A DNA stretch of 64,000 bases from a virus. The DNA lies in IMG/VR virus record IMGVR_UViG_3300047318_000369, positions 26,553 to 90,552 of that record; one strand, written 5' to 3'. The position numbers and the translations under genes are program-made. The notes below the pieces were generated by a model. That model saw only the letters and a list, made by a program, of their open reading frames with translations. It did not search any database and was not told the DNA's origin. Within the stretch, counting starts at the first letter, position 1. Each line of letters starts with the position of its first letter. Shown piece by piece: positions 48,516 through 56,218 of this stretch.

Positions 48516-48549
48516 AAGCCCCGGCCGGGATCGTCTCCGGTCGGGGCTT
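48516..48549. terminator. Bidirectional terminator ending the transfer operon
   Basis: AAGCCCCGGCCGG (48516-48528) pairs with 48537-48549 with one G-U pair and an 8-base loop. It separates the rightward transfer operon from the leftward gene at 48589-48864. Confidence 0.72.
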
Positions 48550-48588
48550 CCGTGTCGGGTACGGCGCGGGGCGGCCACCGGGCGCCGG

Positions 48589-48864
48589 TCAGCCCTCGGC
48601 GCTGCCCTTCCTTGATGAACGACTGTGTCCACGGGCAATGCCTGACACGCGCTCAGGCTTGACCCTGAGGGCGGGCGCCATGTCGGTGTAGCTGATTCCG
48701 TCGCGTTCATGGAGGGTGCGGACGACGTGCTGGCGCTGCTCCCGCAGCCAGCGTTGAAGGTCGGGGATGGCCTTCAATGCCTCGGTCAGGGCCTGGGCGC
48801 GCTCGATGCTCTCGGGGCCGGTGAGGGTGGTGAGCTGCTGAAACGGCTTGGGTGGAGTGTCCAT
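48589..48864 (-). CDS. Small regulator-like protein (91 aa) divergent from three operators
   Basis: ATG 48864. Helical; residues 35-75 (WLREQRQHVVRTLHERDGIS then YTDMAPALRVKPERVSGIAR) resemble a DNA-binding HTH. The three TGGGTACCCA palindromes lie directly upstream, so this is the likely repressor of its own gene and the divergent 48984 gene. The tail is basic. Confidence 0.68.
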   Translation of the reverse strand: MDTPPKPFQQLTTLTGPESIERAQALTEALKAIPDLQRWLREQRQHVVRTLHERDGISYTDMAPALRVKPERVSGIARGHSRSSRKGSAEG

Positions 48865-48877
48865 GTGTCGAGTGTAG

Positions 48878-48933
48878 TGGGTACCCATGAAAAGATCTAG
48901 TGGGTACCCACTTGACATATTGATGGGTACCCA
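48878..48933. promoter_or_regulatory. Three TGGGTACCCA operators spaced exactly 23 bp
   Basis: The 10-base palindrome TGGGTACCCA occurs at 48878-48887, 48901-48910 and 48924-48933, each start 23 bases after the last. The third lies inside the spacer of the rightward promoter. Regular phasing suggests cooperative binding by a dimeric repressor between the divergent genes at 48864 and 48984. Confidence 0.78.
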
Positions 48934-48940
48934 CTATATT
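48912..48940 (+). promoter_or_regulatory. Near-consensus promoter for the 48984 gene
   Basis: TTGACA (48912-48917), 17-base spacer, TATATT (48935-48940): the best sigma70-type match noticed in the window. Two TGGGTACCCA operators touch it, so the bound protein would block it. Confidence 0.75.
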
Positions 48941-48983
48941 TGAGGTATCGCAAGACGGAACGACACCTCAACAGGGAGTTCAC

Positions 48984-49175
48984 ATGGCGAAGAGCCGGTT
49001 CAGCTTCACCCGCACGACCGAAGACCTGCGCGGCACCACCCTCAAGGAGAACCGCGACGCACTCCGAGAGGGCGGGCTCAGCGTATCGACCAAGATCCAA
49101 GACAACGGGAAGGTCGAATTCAACATCAGCGGCGACGAGGAGACCGTCTCGGTGTGGCGCCGGATGATGGGCTAG
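48984..49175 (+). CDS. Small protein under the triple operator (63 aa)
   Basis: ATG 48984 behind CAGGGAG. Basic N-terminus (AKSRFSFTRTTEDLRGTTLK), then a beta hairpin-like part. It is transcribed alone from the strong 48912 promoter and ends at a perfect terminator, so it is probably made at high level when derepressed. Function unknown. Confidence 0.65.
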   Translation: MAKSRFSFTRTTEDLRGTTLKENRDALREGGLSVSTKIQDNGKVEFNISGDEETVSVWRRMMG

Positions 49176-49182
49176 ACCGAAC

Positions 49183-49216
49183 CGTAGGGGGCCCGGGACA
49201 ACCCGGGCCCCCTACG
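49183..49216 (+). terminator. Perfect 15-bp terminator
   Basis: CGTAGGGGGCCCGGG (49183-49197) pairs exactly with 49202-49216 around an ACAA loop, 8 bases after the previous stop. Confidence 0.82.
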
Positions 49217-49271
49217 TAACGCAACACCCTTGCACCCGAATCAGTCCGGCCCCGCGACGAAAGGTCTCCCC

Positions 49272-49595
49272 GTGGACACGAACACCGCATTCCTCGCCTA
49301 CGGCCTGCACGTCGGATCCGACGGCCAGGAGGTCGAACGGATCGGCGACGTCCTGGACACGATCAAGGACCGGTGCCCCGACGTGTGGTACGTGGCCGGC
49401 GGCTCCAACCAGGGTGAACAGATCTTCCTGGTCGCCTACAGCAAAGAGGTCGAGCCCGGCGAGTACCGGAGCGCGGCGGCCATCCCCCCGGAGCGGCGGG
49501 CCGGCTGGGACATCCAACTCGCGCACGCGATCCAGGCCCTCGGCTACAGCGGCTGGGACCGGCCCGCATGGCTGTGCTTCACCGAACTGTCCTGA
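49272..49595 (+). CDS. Hypothetical protein (107 aa)
   Basis: GTG 49272 behind GAAAGG; the frame opens at 49230 but has no better site. Acidic alpha/beta protein (TNTAFLAYGLHVGSDGQEVE ... DVWYVAGG). Its end overlaps the convergent gene at 49544-49810. No known family. Confidence 0.6.
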   Translation: MDTNTAFLAYGLHVGSDGQEVERIGDVLDTIKDRCPDVWYVAGGSNQGEQIFLVAYSKEVEPGEYRSAAAIPPERRAGWDIQLAHAIQALGYSGWDRPAWLCFTELS

Positions 49596-49810
49596 CCCGC
49601 CCCAAGCTCCCGACTGGCCACCGAAGAGCCCCGGCCGTCATCCTCGACAGCCGGGGCCTTCGTCATGCGCGGGACGGCGCGGGCCATCCAGCCGTTGCCG
49701 ATCGTGTCGACGGGTCGCCGCGCCACCTCTAACCCGGCGTCGAGCAGGAATTGCAGACCGGCCGCCGTCTCCGCCTCGTCATCGCCCTGCACCGTGAAAC
49801 GTAAGGCCAT
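49544..49810 (-). CDS. Small alpha/beta protein (88 aa), convergent
   Basis: ATG 49810. ALRFTVQGDDEAETAAGLQF then LLDAGLEVARRPVDTIGNGW form a compact ferredoxin-like pattern; the last 30 residues look unstructured and overlap the 49272-49595 gene. A G/C stem (49628-49657) lies inside its 3' part. Function unknown. Confidence 0.5.
   Translation of the reverse strand: MALRFTVQGDDEAETAAGLQFLLDAGLEVARRPVDTIGNGWMARAVPRMTKAPAVEDDGRGSSVASRELGAGQDSSVKHSHAGRSQPL
49628..49657. terminator. G/C stem between convergent genes
   Basis: GCCCCGGC (49628-49635) and GCCGGGGC (49650-49657) form a perfect 8-bp stem, 33 bases past the rightward stop; followed rightward by CTT. Confidence 0.5.
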
Positions 49811-49863
49811 ACGGGCAGTGTGGCGCGGGCGGTGGGGGAGCGGGGCGGGAATCGGGAAGCGGG

Positions 49864-50052
49864 CTACGGCTTGGGCCGCTCTGCTGCTAGCTCGCGTTCC
49901 TTCTTTCTGACCCAGTCGTGTACGGCCTCGATGAGGACGTCGGAGCGGGTGCGCCCGTCGGCCTTGACCAGTTCGTCCAGCCTCTTGCGGAGCGAGGTGG
50001 GGGGCCGGAACGAGACGCCGGGGGTCTGGCCTGTGGCGGGCCTGCCTGCCAT
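49864..50052 (-). CDS. Ribbon-helix-helix DNA-binding protein (62 aa)
   Basis: ATG 50052 behind GGAGGA. GVSFRPPTSLRKRLDELVKA then GRTRSDVLIEAVHDWVRKKE is the strand-helix-helix pattern of CopG/MetJ-type repressors or partition proteins. Probably an autoregulated repressor; target may be its own AT-rich upstream region (50070-50113), also facing the 50175 gene. Confidence 0.75.
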   Translation of the reverse strand: MAGRPATGQTPGVSFRPPTSLRKRLDELVKADGRTRSDVLIEAVHDWVRKKERELAAERPKP

Positions 50053-50174
50053 GTTCCTCCTTCGGTTGCTGTCTTACATAAATTATCATCCACCTGCCCC
50101 GACGTATTGACAAGGGGATCCGATGGGCGCATTCTTGTATTACAGAAAGCGGCGGCGAGCAGGGGAGACAGGCC

Positions 50175-50711
50175 ATGGCGCAGCAGTGGTGGACCGACGG
50201 CAAGCAGCACATGAACGAGGTCGCCGCCAGCAACGGCCACACCCTCACCTGGAAGCGCCGCCCCCGCCCCTCGAAGGAATACGCCCTGGTCTTCGAGGGC
50301 ACCTGCACCGACTGCGGAGCCACCGTCTGCATCGACCGTTACTCGTCCAGCACCACCGGTGTCCGTGACGCCCGCAACGCGACCTGCACCGGGGCCGGTA
50401 CCGCCGTGCTCACCGAGATCGAGCAGGGGCACGAGAACGAGCAGGCGGGCGAGATCGTCGGCGAGTACCTCCAGGCCCTGTCCGACGCCGGTATCACCTT
50501 CACCCGCGTCCAGGTCCCGTTCCGCAACCCGCTCGCCGCCGCCGACCAGTGCGGGCTGATGAGCAAGGACGGCTACACCTGCAAACGGCGCCTCAACAAG
50601 CGCGGCACCCACAACGGCAACGAGTGGGGCGGCCCCGACGGCCACGTCGGCACCCACCCCGACGACAACTACACGCGCCCGTTCAGCGACGACGACCTGC
50701 TGATGGCCTGA
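50175..50711 (+). CDS. Hypothetical Cys-containing protein (178 aa)
   Basis: ATG 50175 behind AGGGGAGA. CTDCGATVC in the first third is a zinc-site-like pattern; later DQCGLMSKDGYTCKRRLNKR then GTHNG resembles short His/Cys motifs of nucleases, but no full HNH is present. Function unknown. Confidence 0.6.
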   Translation: MAQQWWTDGKQHMNEVAASNGHTLTWKRRPRPSKEYALVFEGTCTDCGATVCIDRYSSSTTGVRDARNATCTGAGTAVLTEIEQGHENEQAGEIVGEYLQALSDAGITFTRVQVPFRNPLAAADQCGLMSKDGYTCKRRLNKRGTHNGNEWGGPDGHVGTHPDDNYTRPFSDDDLLMA

Positions 50712-50719
50712 CCCGCCCC

Positions 50720-50741
50720 GCCCGGCCTTTCGAGGCCGGGC
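50720..50741 (+). terminator. Terminator with UUCG tetraloop
   Basis: GCCCGGCCT and AGGCCGGGC form a 9-bp stem capped by TTCG (50720-50741), an unusually stable RNA hairpin, 8 bases after the previous stop. Confidence 0.75.
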
Positions 50742-50780
50742 TTCACCACCGAACCGCCGCCCGACTGGAGATCGCAGCCC

Positions 50781-50999
50781 ATGAACCTGAAACGCATCAT
50801 GCCCATCAACACGGTCGGCGGGCTCTCTCTGGGGCGGCGCAGCTGCGGCGTGCACTACGACCCGACGCAAACCCAGCGCGTCATCGGCGAGCACGTCTAC
50901 ATCTTCCGGACCCTGCCGGACCGGATCGACGTATGGCGCTCCGAGATGGCCGACGACCACGGCGGCTACCGCTGGACGCTCGTCCACACCTACCGCTGA
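50781..50999 (+). CDS. Small beta-rich protein (72 aa)
   Basis: ATG 50781 behind GGAG. Beta-like segments (GEHVYIFRTLPDRIDVWRSE, then YRWTLVHTYR). No known family. Confidence 0.57.
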   Translation: MNLKRIMPINTVGGLSLGRRSCGVHYDPTQTQRVIGEHVYIFRTLPDRIDVWRSEMADDHGGYRWTLVHTYR

Positions 51000-51044
51000 C
51001 ACCGCCCCGCCGTCGCCCGCCTCGCCCGATCTCAAGGAACCGAC

Positions 51045-51425
51045 ATGGCCGACGTCAAGCCGAAGATGGACCAGTCCGAGCGTGCCGCCCGCGACCTCCT
51101 CAATCGCAAGGTCCGCGAAGGCGTCATGGAACGCCGGACCGCCAACCAGCTGCTCAAGGTCGCCTTGCCGTTCGTCCGCGCCATGCTCGCTCAGTGGCGG
51201 CGTGAAGGGGCCTCTCCGGAGTGGATCACGGGCGAGTTTCAGAGCAGGTTGACCAAGGCTCGGCAGCAACTCGGCACCGCCACCACCCCGGCCACTCAAC
51301 TGCGCGCCAAGACCACCATCGTCGCCGCCGAAATGTACCTCGCGATCTGGACAGGACTTCAGGCCGACCTCGGCCAGTTCAAGTCTGACCGCCGGTCTGC
51401 CCGCGCGATCGAAGGCAAGCCGTGA
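51045..51425 (+). CDS. Hypothetical helical protein (126 aa)
   Basis: ATG 51045 behind CAAGGAA. Basic, helical (SERAARDLLNRKVREGVMER ... AMLAQWRREGASPEW). No known motif. Coupled to the next GTG. Confidence 0.58.
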   Translation: MADVKPKMDQSERAARDLLNRKVREGVMERRTANQLLKVALPFVRAMLAQWRREGASPEWITGEFQSRLTKARQQLGTATTPATQLRAKTTIVAAEMYLAIWTGLQADLGQFKSDRRSARAIEGKP

Positions 51426-51712
51426 TCGCCCGCCCGCCGCGCACCATCCCCATCCCGGATGCGGTCGCCCTGCTCGCCGGACAGCAACTCCCGTCGCGTG
51501 TACGGGAAGCCGTCGCCGAGGCCGGACTGTGCGGGCGGCTGCCCACCGGGCGGACGCTGGCCGCCTGCCCGGCCGTGGCCCGCGTCGAACCCGCCGTCCG
51601 GCTGCACGCCCGGCTCGGGTGGGCCAACAAGCAACTCGCCGCCTGCAATCCGGGGCTGGTCGTCGGCTGGGGCGACATGCCCGGGCTGAGCACCCGACCC
51701 GAAGGAAACTGA
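51422..51712 (+). CDS. Hypothetical protein (96 aa)
   Basis: GTG 51422, coupled. Pro-rich start, then helices; two Cys. Unrecognised. Confidence 0.52.
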   Translation: MIARPPRTIPIPDAVALLAGQQLPSRVREAVAEAGLCGRLPTGRTLAACPAVARVEPAVRLHARLGWANKQLAACNPGLVVGWGDMPGLSTRPEGN

Positions 51713-51717
51713 ACGCG

Positions 51718-51933
51718 ATGATCTTAGAATCGACTGGCCAATGGTGTGCCGACCGCGACCACCCGTTCATCACCTACAACCCGCACGGTGACCGGAGTTA
51801 CTGCCGTTGTGGCCAACGCCAGGAACCCGGCGCGCAGCCAATGGACTGGGAAGCGAAGCGCGAGATCTTCCACCACTGCAAGCCTGGCGACCCCTGCCAG
51901 TGCTACGTCAGTGGAAAGCCGACCAGGCGATGA
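51718..51933 (+). CDS. Small Cys/His-rich protein (71 aa)
   Basis: ATG 51718. CADRDHPF ... YCRCGQR ... HHCKPGDPCQCYV gives several possible zinc ligands. Function unknown. Coupled to the next gene. Confidence 0.6.
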   Translation: MILESTGQWCADRDHPFITYNPHGDRSYCRCGQRQEPGAQPMDWEAKREIFHHCKPGDPCQCYVSGKPTRR

Positions 51934-52091
51934 GCGCTTCCGTGCCGTTCAACGGCGCCGCCCTCGCCGAGCCTCCGGTCCGCATCCAGGACGGCGTGGA
52001 CATGTCGCACGACTGGGATGAGACCCCGGCCGAGGCCGCCCGCTATGACCGCCGGTGGGGCGACCGCGACATCAACCGAGACGAGGACTGA
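51930..52091 (+). CDS. Small acidic protein (53 aa)
   Basis: ATG 51930, ATGA-coupled. Asp/Glu/Arg-rich, probably disordered. Unrecognised. Confidence 0.48.
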   Translation: MSASVPFNGAALAEPPVRIQDGVDMSHDWDETPAEAARYDRRWGDRDINRDED

Positions 52092-52093
52092 CC

Positions 52094-52402
52094 ATGCGCA
52101 ACCGCGACGAGACGGTGGAAGCCCTCCGGACGGTCATCAAAATCCTGGACACCGACCACTTCCCGTTCGGGCCGCCCGCCACCGACTACGACATCCTCAT
52201 GCGCGCCTGCTACGGGAACCTCCTCGCCCACAACCCGTCCACCGGGCGGTACGAACTCCTCACCCGGCGACTCCGACCCGAAGGCGCCCTCGACCACGCC
52301 CGCGCCCTCACCGCAACCGTCGTCGACCTGCTCGGCGGGGAACGCGGCGCCACCATCGCCGAAGTGCAGACCACACTCGGCAAGCTCACCGAGGAGGACT
52401 GA
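52094..52402 (+). CDS. Hypothetical helical protein (102 aa)
   Basis: ATG 52094. Mostly helical (ETVEALRTVIKILDTDHFPF ... ARALTATVVDLLGGERG). Stop overlaps the next ATG. No known family. Confidence 0.58.
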   Translation: MRNRDETVEALRTVIKILDTDHFPFGPPATDYDILMRACYGNLLAHNPSTGRYELLTRRLRPEGALDHARALTATVVDLLGGERGATIAEVQTTLGKLTEED

Positions 52403-52698
52403 TGGCCTCCCGCCCCCTGTCCGCGAAAGCGGCCCGCACCGTCATCGACGCCGCCGAGATCGTGAAAGCCCCCGACTGGTCGGACACCCGCAACTGGCAT
52501 GCCGTATCCGGCGGGCAGGTGTTGGTCGTCGTCGAACCGTCCTACGGAGGGACTTCACGCACGGGCCGCAACGGGTGGCTGTGGTGGCTCGCCGACGGAG
52601 GCCGCACCCGGCACGCCCCCGAAGCCACCCGGGAGAAGGCCGCCGTTGCCGGGCTGCTCGCCTGGGAACGGCGGGCGACGAGGAAGGAGACCCGATGA
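52402..52698 (+). CDS. Hypothetical protein (98 aa)
   Basis: ATG 52402. Central strands (QVLVVVEPSYGG, NGWLWWLADGG) between helices. Coupled on both sides. Unrecognised. Confidence 0.57.
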   Translation: MASRPLSAKAARTVIDAAEIVKAPDWSDTRNWHAVSGGQVLVVVEPSYGGTSRTGRNGWLWWLADGGRTRHAPEATREKAAVAGLLAWERRATRKETR

Positions 52699-52880
52699 GC
52701 TCCACCGATCGGCCGCACCGTCACGAGTCGACCGACGTCCTCAAGGCAGCCCTCGCGCGCACCAGCGCCGACGCCCGGCGGTACGCCCTGACCGGACCGA
52801 AGCAGCACGAGGACGCCTGCCACACGATCGCCGACCAGTTCCTCGACGAACTGGAGCAACGAGGAGAGCTGGCCCCGTGA
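52695..52880 (+). CDS. Small helical protein (61 aa)
   Basis: ATG 52695, coupled. Charged helices (DVLKAALARTSADARRYALT ... FLDELEQRG). Unrecognised. Confidence 0.53.
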   Translation: MSSTDRPHRHESTDVLKAALARTSADARRYALTGPKQHEDACHTIADQFLDELEQRGELAP

Positions 52881-52977
52881 CCGCCCTACTGCGCCAATGG
52901 CCCGCAATGTCAACCCATGCGGCACCATTGGCTCAGTAGTGCCCCCGTTTCTCGATCCACCGCCGAGGAGCCGCACC

Positions 52978-53685
52978 ATGCACGACCACACCGACGACGA
53001 CTCCGGCTACATCTGGCCGACATGCGTCACCCCCCGCTGCGGCCGGCAGCTGTGGGCCGACGAACTCGACCGGTGGGCTTGCCGGCCCTGCGGCGACGCC
53101 ACCCTGGCCCGCATCGCCGAACTCCCCGCCCTCTTCCGGCAGATGGACACGACCGCGGCGCTGATGCGCGGCGCTCGACGTCCGGGCGGTGGCGGATCCG
53201 GCTCGAAGACCCCGCCGATCCCGCCCCGCCTCGAAGTCCTCTCCCTCGTCGGCCCGGGCGGCGTTGCGGCCCGGTTGTCGGCGATCGAGGACGCGTGGAG
53301 GCAGATGCTCGGCTGGACGGTCGCCCCGTGGCGCGGCAGCCCGGCGCAGGCCGTCCCGCAGCTGGCTGGCTTCCTCGCCAACAACCTGCCGTGGGCGTGC
53401 GGCAGTTACGAGGAGGTCGGGCAGGACATCGACGACCTGCGGCGGCTGCACGGCGAGATGAAGGCCATCGCCGACGACGAGCGGCGGCCCGGCAGGGTGC
53501 AGATCGGGGCGTGCCCGGTGCGGCTCGATGACGGGCCGTGCTGGACGCCGCTCACCGCCCGCGCCGACAGCCACCGCGTCCACTGCCCGAGCTGCAAGAC
53601 GAAGTGGGAGACGATCGGGGAGTGGCGGGAACTGCGGGCCGCACAAGAAGCCGTGCTCGCCGAAGCGGCAGGAGTGGCGGCATGA
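52978..53685 (+). CDS. Hypothetical zinc-binding protein (235 aa)
   Basis: ATG 52978 behind GAGGAG. N-terminal Cys group (CVTPRCGRQLW ... CRPCGDA) and C-terminal CPSCKTKWETIGEWRELRAA give two zinc sites around a helical centre; the end has the look of an HTH recognition tail used by phage DNA-binding proteins. Function unknown. Confidence 0.65.
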   Translation: MHDHTDDDSGYIWPTCVTPRCGRQLWADELDRWACRPCGDATLARIAELPALFRQMDTTAALMRGARRPGGGGSGSKTPPIPPRLEVLSLVGPGGVAARLSAIEDAWRQMLGWTVAPWRGSPAQAVPQLAGFLANNLPWACGSYEEVGQDIDDLRRLHGEMKAIADDERRPGRVQIGACPVRLDDGPCWTPLTARADSHRVHCPSCKTKWETIGEWRELRAAQEAVLAEAAGVAA

Positions 53686-53915
53686 CGGATCGCGACGAGG
53701 CCCGGCAGCGACTGATCGACACCCTCAACGAAGAGCACAACCCCTCCTACTTCGGCGACGATTCACGCGATGCCGAGCAGCTCGTCAACGACTTCGCCCA
53801 CGAACTCGCCGAGCAGATCCGCAACGCACCCGAGCCCTCCCAGGCATGGGACGACCACTACTTCAAGGGCGAGGAAAACGCAGCGAATCTGATCGACCCA
53901 GAGGTGCAGCCATGA
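53682..53915 (+). CDS. Small acidic protein (77 aa)
   Basis: ATG 53682, coupled. Strongly acidic helical protein (AEQLVNDFAHELAEQIRNAP). Unrecognised. Confidence 0.55.
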   Translation: MTDRDEARQRLIDTLNEEHNPSYFGDDSRDAEQLVNDFAHELAEQIRNAPEPSQAWDDHYFKGEENAANLIDPEVQP

Positions 53916-54109
53916 GTGAGCGATCCGAGAACTTCATCTGGACCAGCGGCATCCTGACCCTCGGCCTCGCCGGCTTGGGCACCGGGGCGTGGGTGACTGC
54001 AGTCGGAGGCAGGTACATCGCCCCGGGAGTGTTGGCGATGCTCTGCGGACTCTTCCTGATCTTCATGGCCTTCGCGGGGCGGCGACACGAGGATGGTGTT
54101 GGATCGTGA
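53912..54109 (+). CDS. Small two-helix membrane protein (65 aa)
   Basis: ATG 53912, coupled. Two membrane helices (IWTSGILTLGLAGLGTGAWV, then YIAPGVLAMLCGLFLIFMAF). Function unknown. Confidence 0.57.
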   Translation: MSERSENFIWTSGILTLGLAGLGTGAWVTAVGGRYIAPGVLAMLCGLFLIFMAFAGRRHEDGVGS

Positions 54110-54330
54110 GCGACGACTTCGTAGCCCGCTACTACCAGTACCACCGGCTCTACGAAATGCCCTGCGAGGACATCGAGGACGCGATCGGCTTCCTTGCCGC
54201 AGGAGTCGACAATGGGAAATGTGTTCCGGAGGACGTCACCCAGCCGGACGGGACCGTGATCCTGGACCATGCGCAGACCCTCAGGCGCATCGAGGCGACG
54301 CTCGAAGAGTGGCATCAGGAGACGCCGTGA
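54106..54330 (+). CDS. Small acidic protein, paralogue of the 3546-3758 product
   Basis: GTG 54106, coupled. ARYYQYHRLYEMPCEDIEDA, then FLAAG, then VPEDVTQPDGTVIL: same order as in the 3546 product (ARYWRY, FLAYG, ADVVSPDGTV). Function unknown, but the pair defines a family within this element. Confidence 0.63.
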   Translation: MSDDFVARYYQYHRLYEMPCEDIEDAIGFLAAGVDNGKCVPEDVTQPDGTVILDHAQTLRRIEATLEEWHQETP

Positions 54331-54548
54331 GCGATGTGTACGTCGTCACGGAAGACACTGGATACGACGTCGGCCTCGTCGTCCGTGGCGTGTTCAGCAC
54401 CCGACAGAAGGCCGACGCGTGGATTGAAGCCAGACGCGCCGAGCACGCCCGCAGAGTCCGCGAAGGGAACGCCATCCAGTGGGGCGCTCCGGCGTATGAC
54501 GTCGAGGAGTATCAGGTCGACCCCGGCGCGGAAGGGCAGACGACGTGA
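54327..54548 (+). CDS. Small phage-type protein (73 aa)
   Basis: GTG 54327, coupled. VYVVTEDTGYDVGLVVRGVF then STRQKADAWIEARR matches a small strand-helix domain common in actinophage accessory regions. Function unknown. Confidence 0.6.
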   Translation: MSDVYVVTEDTGYDVGLVVRGVFSTRQKADAWIEARRAEHARRVREGNAIQWGAPAYDVEEYQVDPGAEGQTT

Positions 54549-54745
54549 ACGAGACGAGCCCCGCTAGCCCTGATCAGGCGAACAGCAAGTGCGGCCACCC
54601 GCCCGCGATGGACGTTGAGTGCGTATGCCACTGCGTCCGTTGCGCTGACCCTCGCATCCCGCGCGGGGAGCCGGGCTTCTGCATCTGCCCGCAGTGCACG
54701 ATCTGCCGTGTCGAACCGCACGAGAAGCACGGACATACGCCGTGA
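54545..54745 (+). CDS. Small Cys-rich protein (66 aa)
   Basis: GTG 54545, coupled. Ten Cys in 66 residues (ECVCHCVRCADP ... CICPQCTICRVEPHEKHGH), likely two zinc sites. Function unknown. Confidence 0.57.
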   Translation: MNETSPASPDQANSKCGHPPAMDVECVCHCVRCADPRIPRGEPGFCICPQCTICRVEPHEKHGHTP

Positions 54746-55050
54746 ACGAAGCGAGCCCCAACCAGGGCCTGTTCAGGATCTACGCTGCCGCCTGGCTCAT
54801 GGGTGCCGCCATGGTCGTCGCGGTCGTCTTCACGGCGTCCGACCTGCCCAAGCTCGGCGTCGCTGTCTACCTCTGCATCGGACTGGCCCTGTGGGCGGTC
54901 GACATGGTGCTCACCAACGGCAGGCCCCGAGGCGGGCACGGGCTCTCGCACGCCATGCTCACCGCCGCCTTTGCGCTCATCTGGCCGCTGGTGATCGTGG
55001 GGCTGGTCGTGTACCTCGGAACGGCCGTGGTCCAGGCGGCGAGGCAATGA
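54742..55050 (+). CDS. Small membrane protein (102 aa)
   Basis: GTG 54742, coupled. Three membrane helices (about 10-31, 36-55, 70-95). Position among other membrane and zinc proteins gives no clear role. Confidence 0.57.
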   Translation: MNEASPNQGLFRIYAAAWLMGAAMVVAVVFTASDLPKLGVAVYLCIGLALWAVDMVLTNGRPRGGHGLSHAMLTAAFALIWPLVIVGLVVYLGTAVVQAARQ

Positions 55051-55310
55051 CAGCTCCGCCGTGGGGCCACAAGCCGCCGCCCGTCGACGACGTCACCGCC
55101 TACTGGGATGGCGCCACGCCCGCCATGTCACCGCGCTGCGGCTACTGGCTCACACGCCACCACGAAGGTACCTGGCGGGCCAACCGATGGATTCGGCGCG
55201 AGGGGTACCACGCGGCAGCCGAACGGCTCGGGGTGTGGATCTGGGAGTACCTGCGGGTTATCCGGCCGCTGTTCGACGAGGAAGACGCATCGCGTCCCGT
55301 GAGGGACTGA
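55047..55310 (+). CDS. Hypothetical protein (87 aa)
   Basis: ATG 55047, coupled. Trp- and Arg-rich helical protein (YWLTRHHEGTWRANRWIRRE ... LGVWIWEYLRVIRPLF). End of a coupled run. Unrecognised. Confidence 0.55.
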   Translation: MTAPPWGHKPPPVDDVTAYWDGATPAMSPRCGYWLTRHHEGTWRANRWIRREGYHAAAERLGVWIWEYLRVIRPLFDEEDASRPVRD

Positions 55311-55394
55311 GCTGCGCGATCTACTTGTCAGCAGATCAACGGGCACTGTATCTTCCGTACCGAAGGCTCGAAACCTCCGTCACAAAAGCCACTG

Positions 55395-55427
55395 AGACCC
55401 CCACCGTGAACACACCGGTGGGGGTCT
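55395..55427 (+). terminator. 12-bp terminator hairpin
   Basis: AGACCCCCACCG (55395-55406) pairs exactly with CGGTGGGGGTCT (55416-55427) over a 9-base loop, followed by T; it is 23 bases before the next start. Confidence 0.7.
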
Positions 55428-55449
55428 TCGCGTACCAGCGGGAGGTGTC

Positions 55450-55734
55450 GTGGTCGCCTACCCCAACCCGCCCGCAGACGAGATCCACTTCGAGTCCGTG
55501 CAGAGCGACGAACGCGTGCTCGGCGACCAGCGGCAGGCGGCCCTCGCCGCCGGGGTCAAGCCCGGCACCATCCAGGTCTGGGTGAGTCGCAAGAAGATCG
55601 AGCCGGTCTTCACGGGCCCGACGGGGCCGATCTTCCACCTGCCCACCGTCAAGAAGGCGGCTAAGGGCGGCTCGGCTCACAGGCATCCCACGCCGTGGCT
55701 CAACAGCCAAGGCCCCCACGCCCACGCCGCCTGA
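55450..55734 (+). CDS. Small HTH-like protein (94 aa)
   Basis: GTG 55450 behind GGGAGG. QRQAALAAGVKPGTIQVWVS then RKKIEPVFTGPTGPIFHLPT is the MerR/excisionase-like pattern in which a helix pair is followed by a wing that reads a site. Probably DNA-binding. Target unknown. Confidence 0.63.
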   Translation: MVAYPNPPADEIHFESVQSDERVLGDQRQAALAAGVKPGTIQVWVSRKKIEPVFTGPTGPIFHLPTVKKAAKGGSAHRHPTPWLNSQGPHAHAA

Positions 55735-55865
55735 CGGCCACAGTCTCCTGCGCGCGGTGGCGCAGGCGGGCCTTGAAGCGCCCCGCGCTCGGCCCCACCG
55801 TCCGCCCGGCCCTGGAGGGGACCGGGCGGACGGACAAACCCTCCCCCGACCTGAAGGAGACGGCC

Positions 55866-56126
55866 GTGGGCCGCTACCGCAAGAAGCCGATCGAGATCGA
55901 CGCCATCCAGTTCACGGGCGACAACGTCCACGAGATCTGGGACCAGTTCGGCGCCGACGGCATCTACGGGCCCACCGAGAAGAACCCGGACTGGCTCATC
56001 CTCACCACCGTGCACGGCGACGAAGCGCCCGCACGGAAGGGTGACTGGGTCATCCCGGACGGCAAGCCGGGGACGTTCTACCCCTGCAAGCCCGACATCT
56101 TCGAGAAGACCTACGACGCCATCTGA
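55866..56126 (+). CDS. Small phage-type beta protein (86 aa)
   Basis: GTG 55866 behind GAAGGAGA. RYRKKPIEIDAIQFTGDNVH ... KGDWVIPDGKPGTFYPCKPD then IFEKTYD is a family seen widely in phage genomes, with no assigned role. It equals the N-terminal domain of the 29325-31022 protein. Confidence 0.75.
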   Translation: MGRYRKKPIEIDAIQFTGDNVHEIWDQFGADGIYGPTEKNPDWLILTTVHGDEAPARKGDWVIPDGKPGTFYPCKPDIFEKTYDAI

Positions 56127-56218
56127 GCCCGGGGCTGGCCGCTCATCCGAGTCCCGGACGTTCCGCCGCCCACACCACCCCTGACGCGGGCGGCGGAACA
56201 GCCAACCCGAGGAGCAGC

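Noticed and set aside
49887-51773. Long leftward frame of over 600 codons
   Set aside because: High-GC shadow of several rightward genes with proper ribosome sites; composition is Gly/Val/Arg-rich antisense type.
52877-52939. 20-codon GTG frame after the 52695-52880 gene
   Set aside because: Very short, no motif; kept out for lack of support beyond the overlapping stop/start.
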